30,017 nt of DNA from DASQFQ01 sp038238015 (GTDB lineage Bacteria > Actinomycetota > Thermoleophilia > Solirubrobacterales > Solirubrobacteraceae), in contig JBBRYA010000043.1 of assembly GCA_038238015.1 (NCBI GenBank), forward strand, positions 1-30,017, in the 5' to 3' direction. Under the pieces are notes generated by a model. That model had not been told where the DNA came from. It did no database searches and was given only the letters and a program-made list of their open reading frames with translations. The translations under genes were made by a program, and so were the position numbers. Positions 7,137-15,441 of this stretch are shown here, in pieces. Numbering within the stretch: position 1 is the stretch's first letter; each line of letters begins with the position of its first letter.

Positions 7137-8501
7137 GGCCGGGGCGGCGGATCCGGCCGCCACCGTCTCGTCGACGCCCGCCAGTTCGGTGCCGCAGGCC
7201 GGGCAGCGCTCGGCCGCGGCGCTCAGTGCGCTGCCGCACTCCGGGCACGCGCGGCCCGCGGGCGGCGCGCCGGCCAGCCCGAGCGGCGCGGCCGCCGAGC
7301 CCCATGACTCGAGCACGAGGTGGCGGCGGAAGTAGACGACGGTCTCGCGGATCACCGCCGCGATCGGCAGCGCGATGAAGGCCCCGACGATGCCGTAGAG
7401 CTGACCTCCGAGCAGCAGCGCGAAGATCACCAGCAGCGGGTTGATCCGCAGCGCGTGGGAGAACACGTTGGGCGCGACGATGTGGCCCTCGATCTGCTGC
7501 AGGCCGGTGAACGCGAACAACAGCCAGACCGCGTCCAGCGGCGTCGAGGAGAACAGCGCGATCATCACCGGCGGGAACGCGCCGACGGCCGGGCCGACGT
7601 AGGGGATCAGCTCCGCCAGGCCGTAGAAGGCGCCGAAGAACAGCGCGTAGGTGCGCCCGTCGGGGAAGATCCCGAGCGTGCCCAGGATCCACAGCGTCAG
7701 CCCCGCGCTCACGCCCATGATCGTCGAGAACAGCAGCTGGCCGCGCACGTAGCCGAAGACCGCGCTCTGCACGCGCGTGGGGAAGTCGTCCTCGGGCGTC
7801 CCGTCGCCGCGCGGCACGATGCCGCGGACCAGCGCCCCGATGCGCTCGCCGTAGAGCAGCATGTAGACCGAGAGCACCAGCACCAGGATCAGGGCGATCG
7901 AGGCCTCGGCCAGGCGCAGGAGGGCGTCGCGCGTGAACGCGACCAGCTCGCCCGACCCCTGGGCGACGCGACTGCCCAGGCTCTCGAGCGCCGTCTGCCC
8001 CGGCTTTGAGACCTGCAGGTCGATGCCATTGCCCGTGAGCCAGGCCTGGAAGTCGGTGAGCGCGCGGTTGGCGCCGTCGAAGACGTCGGGCACGCTGTCG
8101 CGGAACGCCGAGAGCTGATCGGCGACGGGGTTGGCGAGCAGCACGCCGATCCCACCGAGCGCGAGCAGCACGGCCGCGAAGACGGTGAACACAGCGAGCC
8201 CGCGGGGGAAGCGCGCGTGGCGCAGCAGCGTCACGAGCGGGTTGAGCAGCAGCGCGATCAGCGCCGCGACCGTGAAGAGCAGGACGACCGGCCCGGAGGC
8301 CCGCACCAGCGCCCACGCGCCGAGCAGCGCCAGCGGCAGCAGGACGAGCTGGATCCAGCGCGGGACGAGGACCCGCTCGGCGGCAGGCGGGGGCGGCTGC
8401 GGGGGAGGCGGCGAGAGCGGGCTCGGGTCCACGGGGGCCGCCTCCGGCGCGGCGGGCTCCTCGAGCTCGTGCTCGCGATGCTCGTGCTCGGCCGCGCGCA
8501 T
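7134..8501 (-). CDS. AI-2E/PerM family membrane protein with C-terminal zinc ribbon
   Basis: 455 residues. A Pro/Glu/His-rich cytoplasmic leader (about 1-45) precedes the AI-2E_transport (PerM/TqsA-like) core: two or three helices from about 48 to 115, an external segment to about 205, then five or six helices with the family's GLAELIPYVGPAVGAFPP and LLGGQLYGIVGAFIALPIAA. The C-terminus adds CPEC and CPAC (C419, C422, C433, C436), a single zinc ribbon not normally part of this family. Start ATG 8501 has a CATACT box 6 nt upstream, suggesting a leaderless mRNA. Members export signals or small molecules or act as antiporters; the substrate here is unknown. Confidence 0.9.
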   Translation of the reverse strand: MRAAEHEHREHELEEPAAPEAAPVDPSPLSPPPPQPPPPAAERVLVPRWIQLVLLPLALLGAWALVRASGPVVLLFTVAALIALLLNPLVTLLRHARFPRGLAVFTVFAAVLLALGGIGVLLANPVADQLSAFRDSVPDVFDGANRALTDFQAWLTGNGIDLQVSKPGQTALESLGSRVAQGSGELVAFTRDALLRLAEASIALILVLVLSVYMLLYGERIGALVRGIVPRGDGTPEDDFPTRVQSAVFGYVRGQLLFSTIMGVSAGLTLWILGTLGIFPDGRTYALFFGAFYGLAELIPYVGPAVGAFPPVMIALFSSTPLDAVWLLFAFTGLQQIEGHIVAPNVFSHALRINPLLVIFALLLGGQLYGIVGAFIALPIAAVIRETVVYFRRHLVLESWGSAAAPLGLAGAPPAGRACPECGSALSAAAERCPACGTELAGVDETVAAGSAAPA

Positions 8502-8541
8502 GCTCCAAGTATGCGCCCCCAGGTCCACTAGCGTGCGAGCC
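8502..8541. promoter_or_regulatory. Divergent promoter region with two leaderless-type -10 boxes
   Basis: The 40-bp gap between divergent start codons holds TAGCGT (8529-8534, plus), 7 nt before ATG 8542, and CATACT (8513-8508, minus), 6 nt before ATG 8501. Both distances would place transcription starts at or next to the start codon. No good -35 hexamers are visible. Assignment rests on motif and spacing only. Confidence 0.5.
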
Positions 8542-9321
8542 ATGACCGCCATCCTGTTCGTCGGCGACGTGGTCGCCTCGGCCGGGCGCCGCACGCTGAA
8601 GGCGCTGCTGCCCGGCCTGCGCGAGGAGCTCGAGCTCGACTGGGTGGTCGTCAACGGCGAGAACGCGGCGGGCGGCATCGGCATCACGCCCAAGCACGCG
8701 GAGGAGCTGTTCGCCGCGGGCGCGGACGTGATCACGCTCGGCAACCACACCTACCGCCACCGCGAGGTCTGGCCCTACCTCGACGAGCAGCCCCACATCC
8801 TGCGCCCGGCGAACTTCCTGCGCACCCAGCCCGGCCGCGGCACCTGCGTGGTCGAGCGCGAGGGGCGCTCGCTGGGCGTCGTGAACCTGTCGGGCAATCT
8901 GTTCATGAACGCCGCCACACCCGCCTTCGTGACGATCGAGGATGCGCTGCGCGAGGTGCAGGGCGCCGACCACGTGCTCGTCGACATGCACGCCGAGGCC
9001 ACGAGCGAGAAGGTCGCGCTCGGGTGGCACCTCGACGGCCGCGTGACCGCGGTGGTCGGCACCCACACGCACGTGCCGACCGCCGACGCCCGCGTCCTGC
9101 CCGGGGGCACGGCCTACATCACGGACGTCGGGATGACCGGGGCGCGCGGCGGCGTCATCGGGGTCAGGCGCGAGCAGTCGATCGCGGTCATGCGCACGCA
9201 GATGCCGATGCGCTACGACGCCGCCGAAGAGGATCCGTGGATCAACGCCGTGCTCATCCGCGCCTCGGCCCCCGGCCGTGCCGACTCGATCGAGTCCGTG
9301 CTGCGCTCCGGCTCGCCGTAG
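8542..9321 (+). CDS. YmdB-like metallophosphoesterase (TIGR00282 family)
   Basis: 259 residues, close to the roughly 264 of Bacillus YmdB, a 2',3'-cyclic nucleotide phosphodiesterase with a di-iron centre. Metal-ligand positions are recognisable: D9 (FVGDVV), E40 and N41 (NGENA), N68 and H69 (GNHTYRH), the histidine of DMHAEATSEK, and both histidines of GTHTHVPTAD. ATG 8542 is chosen because it opens directly into the conserved first strand and has a TAGCGT box 7 nt upstream; the open frame extends further but without family sequence. The last 109 nt overlap the end of the glycosyltransferase gene on the opposite strand. Confidence 0.95.
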   Translation: MTAILFVGDVVASAGRRTLKALLPGLREELELDWVVVNGENAAGGIGITPKHAEELFAAGADVITLGNHTYRHREVWPYLDEQPHILRPANFLRTQPGRGTCVVEREGRSLGVVNLSGNLFMNAATPAFVTIEDALREVQGADHVLVDMHAEATSEKVALGWHLDGRVTAVVGTHTHVPTADARVLPGGTAYITDVGMTGARGGVIGVRREQSIAVMRTQMPMRYDAAEEDPWINAVLIRASAPGRADSIESVLRSGSP

Positions 9322-10931
9322 GGCGCGAGCAGCGCCAGCAGCAGCAGGGGCACCGACCAGACCAGGTAGAGGTAGAACCAGTGGTCCAGCGCCAGCTGCA
9401 GCGCGAGGGTCACCGCCGCCCCGAGCGCGGACACCACGACGACGTCGCGCCGGCGCGGCACGAAGGCGACGGCGAGCGCGAGCGCCGCCGCGCCGGCGAG
9501 CACTCCGGCCTGCACGGCCTCGAGCCCGCCGTAGAGCCCCCAGAGCGAGAACGGCGAGCCGCGGTCGCCCTGGAATCCGAGCGTGCGCTCGTAGAAGCGC
9601 GCGAGATCGAGCGGCGCGAGCGCCGCCACGGCCACGGCGGCGAACGCGGCGGCGGTGACCGCCGTCGCGCGGCCGAGCCGAGCACTGCCCCACGGCGCGT
9701 CGGCACCCAGCCCGCCGCGATAGGTCGCGAGCAGGGGCGCGAGGGCGAGCGGCGCGAACTTGGTCAGCGCGGCGCACGCCGCCGCGGCTCCGCGGCCCGC
9801 GGGTGAGGTGAGCGCGAGCAGGGCGACGATCGTCAGCAGCGCGACGAGGCCGTCGTTGGAGTTGGACTGGAGCACCAGGAGCGTCCACGGGCAGCTCGCC
9901 CACGCCCACACCAGCAGCGCGCCGAGGGCGGGCCCGCGCACCCGGCGCCCGAGCGCCCACAGCCCGAGCGCGCACAGGGTGTCGAAGACCAGCGCCGCCG
10001 CGTGCGCCGCCGGGAGGTCGTCCCAGGCCCCGCTCCAGGGCAGCAGCGCCTCGAAGGGCACGTAGGCCAGGTAGGTGAGCGGGCCGTAGGTGTCACCGTG
10101 GGGCAGGTCGGGCGGGAACTGGCCGTAGAGGCCGTGGCCGCCCGCCAGCTGATCCGCGCCGACGACGCTCGCATAGCCGACGTCGATGACGCCCGACCCC
10201 GCGACGTTCAGGCCGGCGCGCGCTCCCAGCAGGAACACGGCGGCGATCCCGAGGTGGCGAGCCGGCACGAGCAGGCGCAGCGGCGGCCGCGTCCGCGGCG
10301 CGCGCCCTCGCGAGCGCGCGATCGCCAGCGCGAGCATGCGCGCCAGCAGGTAGGCCAGGCCCGGGTAGACCAGCGGCACCGACACGTCGATGCGCGCGGC
10401 GCTGAAGTACGCGTAGGAGACCGAGAACGCCAGCAGCACCAGCAGGTCGAGCTGCAGCAGGCGCAGCGGCCGGCGCGCGAACGGGGCTACGAACAGCGCG
10501 CAGAGCGCCAACCACACCCACGGCGAGTTGGCGATGCCGCCGAACGCCCCGGAGTACCCGCGCGCCATCGTCCAGTCGACCTGCACCCCGGTCCAGCGCT
10601 CGAGCACGCGCCCGCTGCGGTCGTCGACCACCACCTGGGCGATCTCGCGCGTCCGCCCTCGCGACCCCGCCGGAGGCGCGTAGTAGGAGACCTGCCAGCG
10701 CCGGCGGCGCTGGTCGAAGAGGTAGGCGCGGCGGTAGGTCAGCTGCTCGCCGGCGCGCGCGCGGCGCACCTGCGGCAGTGCGTCGGCGGTGCCCAGCACC
10801 GCGTCGGCCGACCGCGCCCAGCCGGCCGGCGGGCGGTCGTAGCGCGACGGCGCGACCAGCCCCGTGGTCGCGCTCGCGGGGGGCGCGGCGAGCGCCAGGA
10901 GGCCGAGCAGCGCGGCGAGGGCGCGGCTCAG
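9213..10931 (-). CDS. Polytopic membrane glycosyltransferase (GT87/DUF2029-like), probable CTG start
   Basis: 572 residues if started at CTG 10931. The first 20 or so residues (LSRALAALLGLLALAAPPASA) form a good signal peptide; a PepSY-like external region with IAQVVVDDRSGRVLERW follows, then about ten membrane helices. HGLYGQFPPDLPHGDTYGPL after the early helices resembles GT87 mannosyltransferases that use polyprenyl-linked sugars. No ATG, GTG or TTG lies in frame near the signal peptide. CTG overlaps the upstream TGA as CTGA, matching the NTGA junctions elsewhere here; the next GTG, about 45 codons in, would delete the signal. The 3' 109 nt run antisense to the YmdB-like gene. Confidence 0.8.
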   Translation of the reverse strand: MSRALAALLGLLALAAPPASATTGLVAPSRYDRPPAGWARSADAVLGTADALPQVRRARAGEQLTYRRAYLFDQRRRRWQVSYYAPPAGSRGRTREIAQVVVDDRSGRVLERWTGVQVDWTMARGYSGAFGGIANSPWVWLALCALFVAPFARRPLRLLQLDLLVLLAFSVSYAYFSAARIDVSVPLVYPGLAYLLARMLALAIARSRGRAPRTRPPLRLLVPARHLGIAAVFLLGARAGLNVAGSGVIDVGYASVVGADQLAGGHGLYGQFPPDLPHGDTYGPLTYLAYVPFEALLPWSGAWDDLPAAHAAALVFDTLCALGLWALGRRVRGPALGALLVWAWASCPWTLLVLQSNSNDGLVALLTIVALLALTSPAGRGAAAACAALTKFAPLALAPLLATYRGGLGADAPWGSARLGRATAVTAAAFAAVAVAALAPLDLARFYERTLGFQGDRGSPFSLWGLYGGLEAVQAGVLAGAAALALAVAFVPRRRDVVVVSALGAAVTLALQLALDHWFYLYLVWSVPLLLLALLAPYGEPERSTDSIESARPGAEARMSTALIHGSSSAAS

Positions 10932-12421
10932 TCGCCGACGCCGAAGTGCTCGCGCACCATCGGCACGACGTCGCGCAGGGACCACTGCTCCCGCGCTGCC
11001 GCGTCCTCGGGTCCGGTTCCGCACCACAGCAGGCTCCCGTAGGAGTCGTTGGCGTGCAGGGAGCCGTGCGAGCCGCCGCCCACGTGATGGTCCCCGCCCC
11101 AGTCGACGAACTCGTAGCCGGGCCGCGCGGAGAGCAGGACCTCGCCTGACGTGCGGCAGCGCAGCGCCGACCACGCGCGCCCCAGCGCGTCGGGATATGT
11201 GGGCGAGCTGATCTTCCCGTCGCGCACCTCGAGGTCGAGCAGGCCGAGGTCGCCCTCGACGCTCCAGCGCTCGCCGCGCAGGTCGACCAGGTCCCCGCCG
11301 TGGCTGAAGCGGAGCTCGCCGCGGCGCGCGACGATCGCGGCCTCGCCGTCGGGATGGTCGGTCATGCGCATCAGCAGGTCGACGCCGTCGAGGGCGAGCG
11401 CCGTCCGCTCGATGCGTGGCATCAGCTCGGTGCGGCGATCGCGGTCGAGCACGTAGACCTGCGCCGAGCGCGAGCTCGGGCACAGCGCGACCTCGGGCTC
11501 CTCGGTGCGCCGCGCGCGCGGCGTGGCCGGAGGCTCGACGAGGAAGCCGTCGAACGCCTTGAACAGGTCGATCTCCTTCTCCACCTGGCTCTGGGAGTGG
11601 TCGGAGCAGACGATCACCGCGTACTGCTCGAGGAACTCCTCGGGCCCGCCAGCCGCGTGCATGAGCCGCTCGATCTGCTTGTCGGCGGCGGCGATCGAGG
11701 CCACCTGGGCGAACGGGCCGTTGCGATGGGAGTGCGTGTCGTTGTCGGGCAGCGAGAGCAGGAGGAAGTCGAAGAGGTCCTCCTCCACGAGCTGCGCGCC
11801 GACGCACCCGGCGTGCTGGTCGCGCATCCCCGGCAGGCCGAGCTGGGAGCGGCAATTGGTCTTGCGCGAGGCGAACATGTCGGCGTAGAAGAACTCGCGC
11901 GGCCCGTAGATCGCGTGCCGGAACACCGTCGAGGCCAGGCGCGTCAGCGCTGTCTCGCTCGCCACCTCGTGGCGGTGGCGCCCCCGGTACATCAGGTAGG
12001 TCGTGCCCGCCGTGCGGATGTCGGCGTCGTCGAGCCACTCGAACACCGTCTTGACCTTCGAGGACAGGTGCTCGAGGTTCATGTTGTAGATCGTGTCGGT
12101 CAGCGAGCGCTTGAAGCCGAAGGTCTGAGAGGCCTTGAAGCTCGTCCCGTACTCGACGTAGCGCCCCTCGCCGCGGTGGTACCAGTTCATCGACGGGATC
12201 TCGTGCGCCTCGGGGCCGGTGCCGGTGGCGATCGAGGCCGCGCACACGGGGGTCACCGAGGGGAAGGCGGCCACGCAGTCGCCCACGTGATGGCCGCGCT
12301 CCATCAGCAGCGCGAGCGCGGGCGCGCGCCCTGTGGCCACCGCCCGCTCGAGCATCGCGGGCTTCATGGCGTCGATGACGGTGAGGACGAGCTTCTTGGG
12401 AGCCGGGCCGCCCGCGCTCAT
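10928..12421 (-). CDS. Alkaline phosphatase superfamily phosphodiesterase/nucleotide pyrophosphatase-like enzyme
   Basis: 497 residues, no signal peptide. It belongs to the type I phosphodiesterase/nucleotide pyrophosphatase group (PF01663-like). The two-metal site is traceable: D17 in TVIDAMKP, nucleophile T57 in FPSVTPV, DNDTHSHRNGP in mid-protein, SDHSQSQV, and the final histidine in WGGDHHVGGGSHGSLH. Start ATG 12421 overlaps the TGA of the DUF4126-like gene (ATGA), and its own TGA overlaps the glycosyltransferase start (CTGA). Partnership with a membrane glycosyltransferase suggests work on a lipid- or sugar-linked phosphate diester, but the substrate cannot be read from sequence. Confidence 0.9.
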   Translation of the reverse strand: MSAGGPAPKKLVLTVIDAMKPAMLERAVATGRAPALALLMERGHHVGDCVAAFPSVTPVCAASIATGTGPEAHEIPSMNWYHRGEGRYVEYGTSFKASQTFGFKRSLTDTIYNMNLEHLSSKVKTVFEWLDDADIRTAGTTYLMYRGRHRHEVASETALTRLASTVFRHAIYGPREFFYADMFASRKTNCRSQLGLPGMRDQHAGCVGAQLVEEDLFDFLLLSLPDNDTHSHRNGPFAQVASIAAADKQIERLMHAAGGPEEFLEQYAVIVCSDHSQSQVEKEIDLFKAFDGFLVEPPATPRARRTEEPEVALCPSSRSAQVYVLDRDRRTELMPRIERTALALDGVDLLMRMTDHPDGEAAIVARRGELRFSHGGDLVDLRGERWSVEGDLGLLDLEVRDGKISSPTYPDALGRAWSALRCRTSGEVLLSARPGYEFVDWGGDHHVGGGSHGSLHANDSYGSLLWCGTGPEDAAAREQWSLRDVVPMVREHFGVGD

Positions 12422-13008
12422 CGCAGGATGCGCAGCCCGGCGTACTTCTCCCCCGCCCGGCGGCGGCCGCCGAGTAGGAGCGCCACGAGCCCCGCTACGA
12501 CCAAAACGGCGAGCGGCGGGAACGCGACCGAGACTCCGGCCGCCAGCAGCGCGACGCCCTCCGCGTACAGCGGGAGCGTCCCGGCGGTGTCGGCGTCAAG
12601 GCGCCGGCGCACGCGCACGAGCAGCGCACGCGTGGCGATGAAGCCCAGCGCCGCGCAGGCCGCGCCGATCAGGATGCCCGGGACGATCGGCTTGCCGTCG
12701 TCGGCGAGCGAGCCCGCGGCCTCGAGCGCCCCGAGCGCCACGGCCAGGGCGCCGAAGGCGTAGGCCCAGGGCGTGCGCTCGGGCGCGCCGGGGCCGGACC
12801 TGCGGGTGGCGAAGGTGGCCAGCGCCAGGAGCGCGATCACGATCGCCAGCAGCGGCGCCTGCTCGAGGAAGGCGAAGTCGGTCCCGCCGAAGTCCACGCC
12901 GAGGTTGGCGACGGCCAGCGCGCCCACGAGCAGCACGGGGAGGAAGGGCCGGATGCCGATGGCGGCGGCGATGCCGGCACCCTGCAGGAGGTCGAAGACG
13001 AGGTCCAT
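12418..13008 (-). CDS. DUF4126-like membrane protein
   Basis: 196 residues with about five hydrophobic segments (about 8-35, 48-66, 82-100, 110-128, 152-180). The N-terminus QGAGIAAAIGIRPFLPVLLVGALA matches the glycine/proline-rich opening of DUF4126 proteins. Function unknown. Start ATG 13008 faces the aminotransferase gene across 25 bp; the end forms an ATGA overlap with the phosphodiesterase gene, so the three minus-strand genes 13008-9213 form one unit. Confidence 0.82.
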   Translation of the reverse strand: MDLVFDLLQGAGIAAAIGIRPFLPVLLVGALAVANLGVDFGGTDFAFLEQAPLLAIVIALLALATFATRRSGPGAPERTPWAYAFGALAVALGALEAAGSLADDGKPIVPGILIGAACAALGFIATRALLVRVRRRLDADTAGTLPLYAEGVALLAAGVSVAFPPLAVLVVAGLVALLLGGRRRAGEKYAGLRILR

Positions 13009-13012
13009 GGGC

Positions 13013-13018
13013 TAGCGT
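13013..13018 (+). promoter_or_regulatory. -10 box for the aminotransferase-ddl pair
   Basis: TAGCGT, the same hexamer found before the YmdB-like gene, lies 15 nt before ATG 13034 within the 25-bp divergent gap, and predicts a very short leader. It sits inside the palindrome GCTAGC, so it may also face the DUF4126-like gene. Confidence 0.4.
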
Positions 13019-13033
13019 GTTCCCGCGAGGGCG

Positions 13034-14437
13034 ATGACCTTAGACGAGACGCCAAGGGGTCCGGCGGGCGGCGGCGAAGCCCGACGCGTGACCGCCCCTC
13101 GGTCCACCACCCGGGACCTCGAGCGCTACGCGGGGCTGTTTGCCGACCGCACGCAGGGGATGAAGTCCTCGGCGATGCGCGACCTGATGGCGGTGATCTC
13201 CCAGCCGGAGATCATCTCGCTGGCCGGCGGCCTGCCCGACACCAGCACCTTCCCGGCCGAGGACTTCGCCGCGCTGATGGCGCGCGTCGCGGTCGACAGC
13301 TCGGCCCAGGCGCTTCAGTACGGCCCGACCGAGGGCCTCGACGACGTGCGCGACTGCATCGTGCAGGTGATGGCCGCGGAGGGCATGGAGGTCGAGCGCG
13401 ACGAGCTGCTGGTCACCACGGGCGGCCAGCAGGTCATCGACCTCGTGTGCAAGACGCTGATCGACCCGGGCGACGTCGTCGTCGCCGAGGCCCCGACCTA
13501 TCCCGGCGCGGTGCCGGTGTTCGGCTCCTACCAGGCCGACGTCGTCCAGATCGAGCTCGACGAGGACGGGATGCGCGTAGACGAGCTCGAGCGCACGCTC
13601 GATCGCCTGGAGGCCGAGGAACGGGTGCCGAAGTTCATCTACACCGTGCCGTCGTTCCAGAACCCCGCCGGGGTGACACTGTCGCTCGAGCGCCGGCGGC
13701 GGCTGGTGCAGGTCGCCCGCGAGCGCGAGCTGCTGATCCTCGAGGACAACCCGTACGGCCTGCTGCGCTACGAGGGCGAGCCGCTGCCGACGCTGTTCGC
13801 GCTCAGCGGCGGCGAGTACGTGATCTACCTCGGCACGTTCTCGAAGATCCTCTCGCCGGGGCTGCGGCTCGGCTGGTCGGCGGCCCCGCGGCCGGTGCTC
13901 GACAAGATGAACCTCGGCAAGCAGGCGGCGGACCTCTGCTCCTCGCCGCTGACCCAGCACTTCGTGGCCGCCTACTTCGCCGAGCGCGACTGGCGGCGCT
14001 ACCTGGGCACGCTGGTCGAGCTCTACCGACGCCGGCGCGACACGATGCTCGACGCGCTCGCCGAGCACTTCCCGGCCGAGGCGACCTGGACGCGCCCCCA
14101 GGGCGGGCTGTTCATCTGGGCCACCCTTCCCGACTACATCGACACCACCGACCTGCTGGCCCGCGCCCTGCGCGAGGACGTGGCGTTCGTGCCGGGGCGC
14201 GCGGCCTACCTCGACGGCCGCGGCGGCTCCTCGATGCGGCTGAACTTCTCGGGGGTCGGCGAGGAGGACATCCGCGAGGGGGTTCGGCGCATCGGCAAGG
14301 TCGTGCGCGAGCAGGTCGAGCTCTACGGAACCCTGACCGGCGCCGAGCCCGCGCCGCCGCGGGCGCGCGAGCCGGCCGCGGCGCCTGTGCCCGAGCCCGA
14401 GAACGTCCTGCCGCTGCGGAGGCGGGCCGGCGGGTGA
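13034..14437 (+). CDS. PLP-dependent aminotransferase, class I/II (LysN/2-aminoadipate aminotransferase-like)
   Basis: 467 residues of fold-type I aminotransferase. GGLPDTSTFP (65-74) and YGPTEG (96-101) are typical of the 2-aminoadipate/LysN and MocR-like subgroup. PSFQNPAG contains N210, LEDNPYG contains D238, the Schiff-base lysine is K271 in GTFSKILSPGLRLGW, and SMRLNFS near residue 398 holds the carboxylate-binding arginine. A disordered Pro/Ala/Arg tail of about 30 residues follows. There is no helix-turn-helix domain, so it is an enzyme, not a MocR regulator. ATG 13034 is used; GTG at codon 19 is possible because the first 20 residues look unstructured. Its stop overlaps the ddl start. 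Confidence 0.92.
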   Translation: MTLDETPRGPAGGGEARRVTAPRSTTRDLERYAGLFADRTQGMKSSAMRDLMAVISQPEIISLAGGLPDTSTFPAEDFAALMARVAVDSSAQALQYGPTEGLDDVRDCIVQVMAAEGMEVERDELLVTTGGQQVIDLVCKTLIDPGDVVVAEAPTYPGAVPVFGSYQADVVQIELDEDGMRVDELERTLDRLEAEERVPKFIYTVPSFQNPAGVTLSLERRRRLVQVARERELLILEDNPYGLLRYEGEPLPTLFALSGGEYVIYLGTFSKILSPGLRLGWSAAPRPVLDKMNLGKQAADLCSSPLTQHFVAAYFAERDWRRYLGTLVELYRRRRDTMLDALAEHFPAEATWTRPQGGLFIWATLPDYIDTTDLLARALREDVAFVPGRAAYLDGRGGSSMRLNFSGVGEEDIREGVRRIGKVVREQVELYGTLTGAEPAPPRAREPAAAPVPEPENVLPLRRRAGG

Positions 14438-15441
14438 GCCGGGTCGCCCTGCTCAAGGGCGGGCGCTCGCTCGAACGCCAGGTGTCGCTGCGCTCGGGTG
14501 CGCAGGTCCAGGACGCGCTCGAGCGCCTCGGCCACGACGTCGTCGCGATCGACGTCGGCTCCGACCTCGTCGACCGGCTCGCGGCGGCGGGCGCCGACGT
14601 CGCCTTCGTCGCGCTGCACGGCCGCGGCGGCGAGGACGGGACGGTGCAGGAGCTGCTCGACCTCGTCGGGCTTCCCTACACGGGCTCCGGGCCGGCGGCG
14701 TGCATCCGCTGCATGGACAAGGTGATCGCCAAGCACGCGCTGATCGATGCCGGGATCCCGACGCCGGAGTTCTACGCGTTCTCCGAGACCGCGTTCAACG
14801 AGCTCGGCGCGGCGAGCGCGCTGCCCGCGATCGAGGCGCGGCTGGACTTCCCGATCGTGGTCAAGCCCGCCGGCCAGGGCTCGGCGCTGGGGATCAAGTT
14901 CGCCGCCTCGGCGACCGACGTCCCCGGCGCGCTCGTGGCCGCGTTCTCCTACGACACCAAGGTGCTACTCGAGCGCTACGTCGCCGGACGCGACCTCGCG
15001 GTCTCGGTGCTCGACGGTCCTGACGGGCCCGAGCCGCTGCCCGTCGTCGAGGCGATCCCGCGCGCCGAGGACTTCTACGACTTCGAGGCACGCTACGAGA
15101 TCGGCCACACCACTTTCCGGTGCCCTGCGGAGATTGGCGAGGTTGCGACGGCTCGAGCGCAGGAGCTCGCGGTGTCCGCCTACCGCGAGCTCGGCTGTTA
15201 CGGGTTCGCTCGCGTCGACCTGATGCTCGAGGAGCCCTCCGGCGAGCTCTACGTACTCGAGGTCAACGCGATCCCCGGCCTCACCGAGACCTCGCTGCTC
15301 CCCCAGGCCGCCGACGCGGCCGGCATCGGCTTCGACACCCTCGTCGCGCGGGTCATCGAGCTGGCGCTGGCGCGGGCCGCCGCTACTGCTCCTCGCCGGC
15401 CTGGAAGTCCTCGGGCGACACCTGGTCGAGGAACTCCTTGA
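14434..15441 (+). CDS. ddl: D-alanine--D-alanine ligase
   Basis: 335-residue ATP-grasp enzyme making the D-Ala-D-Ala dipeptide for peptidoglycan. VALLKGGRSLERQVSLRSG at the N-terminus, HGRGGEDGTVQELL near 65, YTGSGPAA, the ATP-binding FPIVVKPAGQGSALGIKF, and the magnesium-binding end LEVNAIPGLTETSLLPQAA are all present. Start GTG 14434 overlaps the aminotransferase TGA, so the two are coupled. The C-terminus has a basic, proline-rich extension of about 20 residues that reads through the end of the convergent nuclease-domain gene (59 nt shared). It is probably a structural Ddl, though resistance-type ligases are related. Confidence 0.93.
   Translation: MSRVALLKGGRSLERQVSLRSGAQVQDALERLGHDVVAIDVGSDLVDRLAAAGADVAFVALHGRGGEDGTVQELLDLVGLPYTGSGPAACIRCMDKVIAKHALIDAGIPTPEFYAFSETAFNELGAASALPAIEARLDFPIVVKPAGQGSALGIKFAASATDVPGALVAAFSYDTKVLLERYVAGRDLAVSVLDGPDGPEPLPVVEAIPRAEDFYDFEARYEIGHTTFRCPAEIGEVATARAQELAVSAYRELGCYGFARVDLMLEEPSGELYVLEVNAIPGLTETSLLPQAADAAGIGFDTLVARVIELALARAAATAPRRPGSPRATPGRGTP

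Noticed and set aside
13034..14437. MocR-type regulator
   Set aside because: There is no N-terminal winged-helix domain; only the aminotransferase fold is present.
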